Source: Rallus limicola (taxonomy: Eukaryota; Chordata; Aves; Gruiformes; Rallidae). From it: DNA of 64,000 nt. A program made the position numbers and the translations under genes. This document shows positions 60,289-64,000 of the stretch, one piece after another. The stretch covers positions 37,364,547 to 37,428,546 of the forward strand of contig JAKCOZ010000008.1 in the NCBI GenBank assembly GCA_022605955.1, given 5' to 3'. The notes under the pieces are model-generated. The model was not told the DNA's origin. It searched no databases and saw nothing but the letters and a program-made list of their open reading frames with translations. Within the stretch, counting starts at the first letter, position 1. Each line of letters opens with the position of its first letter.

Positions 60289-62645
60289 AAGCATCACCAG
60301 ATTTCTTAACCCTGCTTAACGCAACACCCAGGTGAGGCTGGAAGCTGCTGTTCACAGCACCTTCCTTACTACACCGAGCATTTCCACTCATCCCTAAACC
60401 TGTGTTAGGACAGATGGCTCAGCAAAGCTTTGAACTTTCTCCAGTGAGCAGCACCAGCTGTGAATACGTTTACCATCAAGCACTACCTTTAAGGAGCACT
60501 AACAACTTGTTTATTTCCAAGAACCCCAAGCACCTTACCTGGGCTGGCACAAGCATACAAGCTCTCTACACCTCACAGCACATAGTCTGTGCTCCATGAC
60601 GCAGCTGATGAGGCACCTGGCCACACTCCTCCCACAAATAACTTGTTTACTAGTTAAAACAGGTTAATGAGAAACTAAATAAGCTATCACATAAAACATG
60701 TGGTTTTATACTAAATGAGATATTTAATACTGAAATACTGCTCCTTGATTCTTCTTAGAGGTGATCATCCTATGTGCCAGGAGACCCTCCTGATATCCAG
60801 CTGGTCTTTAAGTAATAGCTAATTTTTAAGCCATCAAAACTATCTGTTCTAGTGCAAAAAAGCACGTGCTTCCTTTCTTTCCCAGCTATTTCTCCTCCAC
60901 CCCTCTCCATGCCCCACTCTGAGATGTCAGTAACCAGAAGAGGGCAACATTTGAAATGCTATGTTAAAACAATATGGATCACAGGGCTACTTGACACGCT
61001 CGCTCTTAGCAAGTAAAAACCCCCTGTCTCAAAGCTCCTCATTTGTAGTATCACAAGGAGGATTTCCATTTCTTCTTCCTACCCACACATCCAGTTAGCA
61101 AAGCTGCTCCAGAGTAAGATTCTTTCTTCAGGCAACATGCCTAACTTCCACACTAGAGTCAAAATGCAGATTCACTTCAGGGAAATGCAAACCATTTTCA
61201 ACTTAGGATAAAGAAATTAATTGCTCTTGGAAATTCAGCACACAAAACATGCTCCAATCCATCTATTTCCAGGCAGCACTGTTCACTGATCCACAAGCAG
61301 AGCCACAAAATTCTCCAAGAGACTGCTGCTATGGTGATGCCTCTTCAAGAGCAAACAACATCCAAAAAACCACCGCTGCGGAGAACCGCAGGGAAAAAGA
61401 GCTCCTCCAGCTTTTAAATTGTCTCATTTCAATTGGGAGAGAAGCATTGATGTAACATTTGGGTGCTAGCAAAGAAAGTTTAAGCAGGGATTCACACAAG
61501 AGCTTTATTTTTCTTAACATGAATGCTACCAGGCTGCATAAATAAACAAACCTAATTTTTGCCTTTTCAACCAAACCCGTAGTGGGACTCACCGACTATT
61601 TCACTCTGTAATTCTAAAATAACACAATAAATAACAGACTTGGAAATGGACCATACACCCTGAGCACATTCCAACTAAAAAACTTGGAACACCTGTTAAA
61701 AGCCTGATGATTATTTTTATGGCTCCTCAGTGCCCAGCACTGCTAACACAGAGGATGAACTTCAGTAGGGTGAAGCAAAGCAGGCATTGCTCAAGGCTCA
61801 CAGGAAACCTGCAGGCCAAGAGAAAACAGATTCATCATCTGGAACAAGCACCAGGTATCTGAAGGCATCTGGTACAACTAACGCTTGCCTGGTAATAGCA
61901 TAAGTAATATTTCCTACTTGGGTTGAGCCAAGGAAATGATGGTACCAGATACCTTCAGATTTCAGCCCAGTTTCCATGAGAACTAAGCACCTACTGCACC
62001 AGTCAGGTTTATTTCTTTAAATTCTTCACAGTTTTATAGAGGCACAGAGCTGTAAAACCCAGTATGAAGTATTTTTAAGGTATATCATGACAGAAAGCAA
62101 GTTTCACTTCATAATTGAGGAAGCTCACACAGGAAAAGTCAACATTTCAGAAAAGTTGGCCAAAATTAATTGGGTGTTTGTTGTTTTTTTTTTTTAAAAG
62201 AGAGGCAGTAATTAGGTTACAGAGGTTGAAGCAGAGATGCCACACTGATTTCCCTAGCGCTGGTTCAGATGCTGAGTCCTGGTCTCATCTTCCCCCACCC
62301 ATCCAGCAGGAAACTCCTAACACAAACTGTCCTTTTAGTGCTGGGCGTTAGGCCAGCGTATCAGGACCAAGAGCTGGGGACGTGAAGCTTCACATTTTTT
62401 TCCCAGGCTGTCTGGATAAGCTGCCCCTTAAGGCAGATTAATTAGGCAGCTCTTCTGGGGAGTAGAGGATCGTGAACCCAAAAAGATCATAAACCAAGAT
62501 CAAACAGCTCCGCTCTGTGTACGGATGATCCCGGCGGATGTTTTGCCAGAACTGCACTTCCTGTGCAGCAGCAAAACATTCACACAGGCTCGAAATGTAG
62601 AAGGCAGGCCACCCAGCACCTATTAATAAAAAAGGGTTTTATTTA
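60289..62645. other. Unique sequence between LTR copies C and D
   Basis: No gene is recognised. The longest frame is under 90 codons. A poly-T run lies at about 62184-62195. Confidence 0.5.
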
Positions 62646-62650
62646 TCTCA

Positions 62651-63225
62651 TGTCCTGGTTTCAGTCAGGAGAGAGTTAACTCCATGTGTAGCAGCGGATG
62701 GGATGCTGTGTTTGGGAGTTACAATGAAAGCAGTGCTGAGAACACCCTGATGTTGCTAGTTGCAGTCAGACAGTCAAAGCCAGGACAGGTGACCCAGATG
62801 GGCCAAAGAGAGTATTCCATGCCAATTACGTCCTGCCCAGGATAAAGGGGGGCTGATGGGAGGAAGAAGGGGGGCGATTCTGGGACACGAGGGTCTTGGG
62901 GGCCGGTCGGGTTCCGGGACGGCTCTGGGTGGTGCGGCCTGAGCTGTGTGGTTGGGTGAGAAACTGCATTGGGTATCAATAGCTTCATATTCTTTTGCTC
63001 TAAAGCCCTGTGAGCATTGGTATATTTTCTCTTTCTGTTCTCTTAGTAAACTCTCCTTATCCCAACCCACGGGCCTCTTAGTTTCTTGGGTTTGGAGTTA
63101 TTTGCCCCTTCCTTTTCCCTTCCCTTGTTTCCCCCCCCCCCCCTTTCCCTTTTCTCCTGCTCTTTTACTTCAAGGAGCAGGCAGCTGCGTGGATCTCAGC
63201 CCACAGCCAAGGGGAAACCACGACA
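62651..63225 (+). mobile_element. Solo LTR copy D, 575 bp, target duplication TCTCA
   Basis: Same family and orientation as B and C. TCTCA flanks it at 62646-62650 and 63226-63230. It is about 6 bp longer than the others, mostly because its C-run in the 3' pyrimidine tract is longer (about 63131-63143). A CR1 fragment begins within roughly 10-20 bases of its right end. Confidence 0.93.
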
Positions 63226-63239
63226 TCTCATCACATAAA

Positions 63240-64000
63240 GGGAAATTATGTAGATGACACCAACTCTGGGAGAAGTGTCGACTGGCCGGAGGGTAGGAAG
63301 GGCTTCCAGAGTGACCTGGGAATGTTGGATCAATGGGTAGATGCCAATGGGATGAAGTTCAACATGGTTAAATGCCAGGTCCTGCACCTTGGTCACACAA
63401 CCCCAGGCAGTGCTACAGGCTTGGGGTAGGGAGGCTGGAAAGCTGCACATAGGAAAAGGATCTGGGGGTGTTGGTTGACACTCACCTGAACATGAGCCAG
63501 CCATGTGCCCAGGTGGCCAAGAAGAGCAACAGCATCCTGGCTTGCATCAAGAATAGCGTGGCCAGCAGGACCAGGGAGGTGATCATCCCTCTGTGGTCAG
63601 CTCTGGTGAGGCCACACTTTGAATACTGTGATCAGGTTTGGGCCCCTCGCTACAAGAAATACATCAAGGCCCTGGAGTGTGTCCAGAGAAGGGCAATGAA
63701 GCTGGTGAGGGGTCTGGAACACAAGTCTGATGAGAAGTGGCTAAGGGACCTGGGACTATTTAGCCTGGAGGAGGCTCAGGGGAGTCCTTACTGCTCTCTA
63801 CAACTACTGAGAGGAGGTTGTGGGGAGCTGGGGGCCGGCCTCTTCTCACAGATAACCAGTGATAGGACAAGAGGGAATGGCTGCAAGTGGTGCCAGGGAA
63901 GGTTCAGGTCAGAAATTTCTTCTCCAAAGGTGTGGTTGGGCATTGGAACAGGTTGCCCAGACAAGTGATGGAGTCACTGTCCCTTGGGGTGTTTACAGAA
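63240..64000 (+). mobile_element. CR1 with a semi-open ORF2 C-terminus, cut by the window end
   Basis: It begins VDDTNSGRSVDWPEGRKG (the FADD-box end of the reverse transcriptase, with the F-A replaced), followed by MKFNMVKCQVLHLG. A frame open from 63468 to 63968 (166 codons) covers [20 protein letters not shown] and further. The 3' UTR and tail lie beyond the window. It starts almost exactly at the right side of solo LTR copy D. Confidence 0.93.

Noticed and set aside
40619..63225. LTR pairs as ends of a complete provirus (B with C, or C with D)
   Set aside because: The DNA between them has no gag, pol or env-like frames, and each LTR has its own different 5 bp duplication on both sides, which means four separate solo LTRs.
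1..64000. CRISPR arrays, operons, tRNA or rRNA genes
   Set aside because: No regularly spaced direct repeats, no close-packed co-oriented genes, and no cloverleaf or rRNA sequence that I could recognise. The window is vertebrate nuclear DNA.

Overview
This window looks like nuclear DNA of a bird. The main evidence is about 27 pieces of CR1 non-LTR retrotransposon, many ending in the 3' tail typical of bird CR1 (variants of GATTCTGTGATTCTATGA), plus a young family of about 570 bp solo LTRs. CR1 covers roughly one sixth to one fifth of the window by my hand tally. That is high for most birds and would suit a CR1-rich lineage such as woodpeckers and their relatives, but this is inference from one window. 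There is no sign of bacterial or phage genes, operons, CRISPR arrays or rRNA genes.

Layout. Positions 1-13.3 kb are mostly unique, AT-balanced DNA that reads as intronic or intergenic, with two CR1 copies (8.5-9.3 and 10.4-10.9 kb). A strong CpG island lies at about 13.44-15.46 kb. On the minus strand it holds the only convincing protein-coding sequence: a long, GC-rich first coding exon (about 13381-14580, about 400 codons) of a low-complexity, Ser/Pro/Arg/Glu-rich protein that I could not name. Transcription would run leftward, so the remaining exons should lie below 13.38 kb or outside the window. The 5' leader and promoter would lie at about 14.6-15.5 kb. A second, smaller GC-rich block with a run of 22 C lies at 17.35-17.77 kb and may be an alternative promoter or first exon, or the promoter of a divergent transcript.

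From 15.5 to 64 kb the sequence is non-coding as far as I can see: unique DNA with many CR1 fragments on both strands, four full-length solo LTRs (40.6, 55.9, 59.7 and 62.7 kb, each with a perfect 5 bp target duplication), a 5'-truncated fifth LTR (34.5 kb), a two-copy dispersed repeat of about 140 bp that I could not classify (22.0 and 31.4 kb), simple repeats and a few inverted repeats. Three of the full LTRs lie in the same orientation within 7.3 kb.

I found no new multi-gene system. The items most worth a second look are the unnamed CpG-island exon, the young LTR family with a shared antisense reading frame, the unclassified dispersed repeat, and a perfect 42 bp AT palindrome just upstream of one LTR. 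Repeat boundaries were read by eye and may be off by tens of bases, except the LTR ends, which the target duplications fix exactly.
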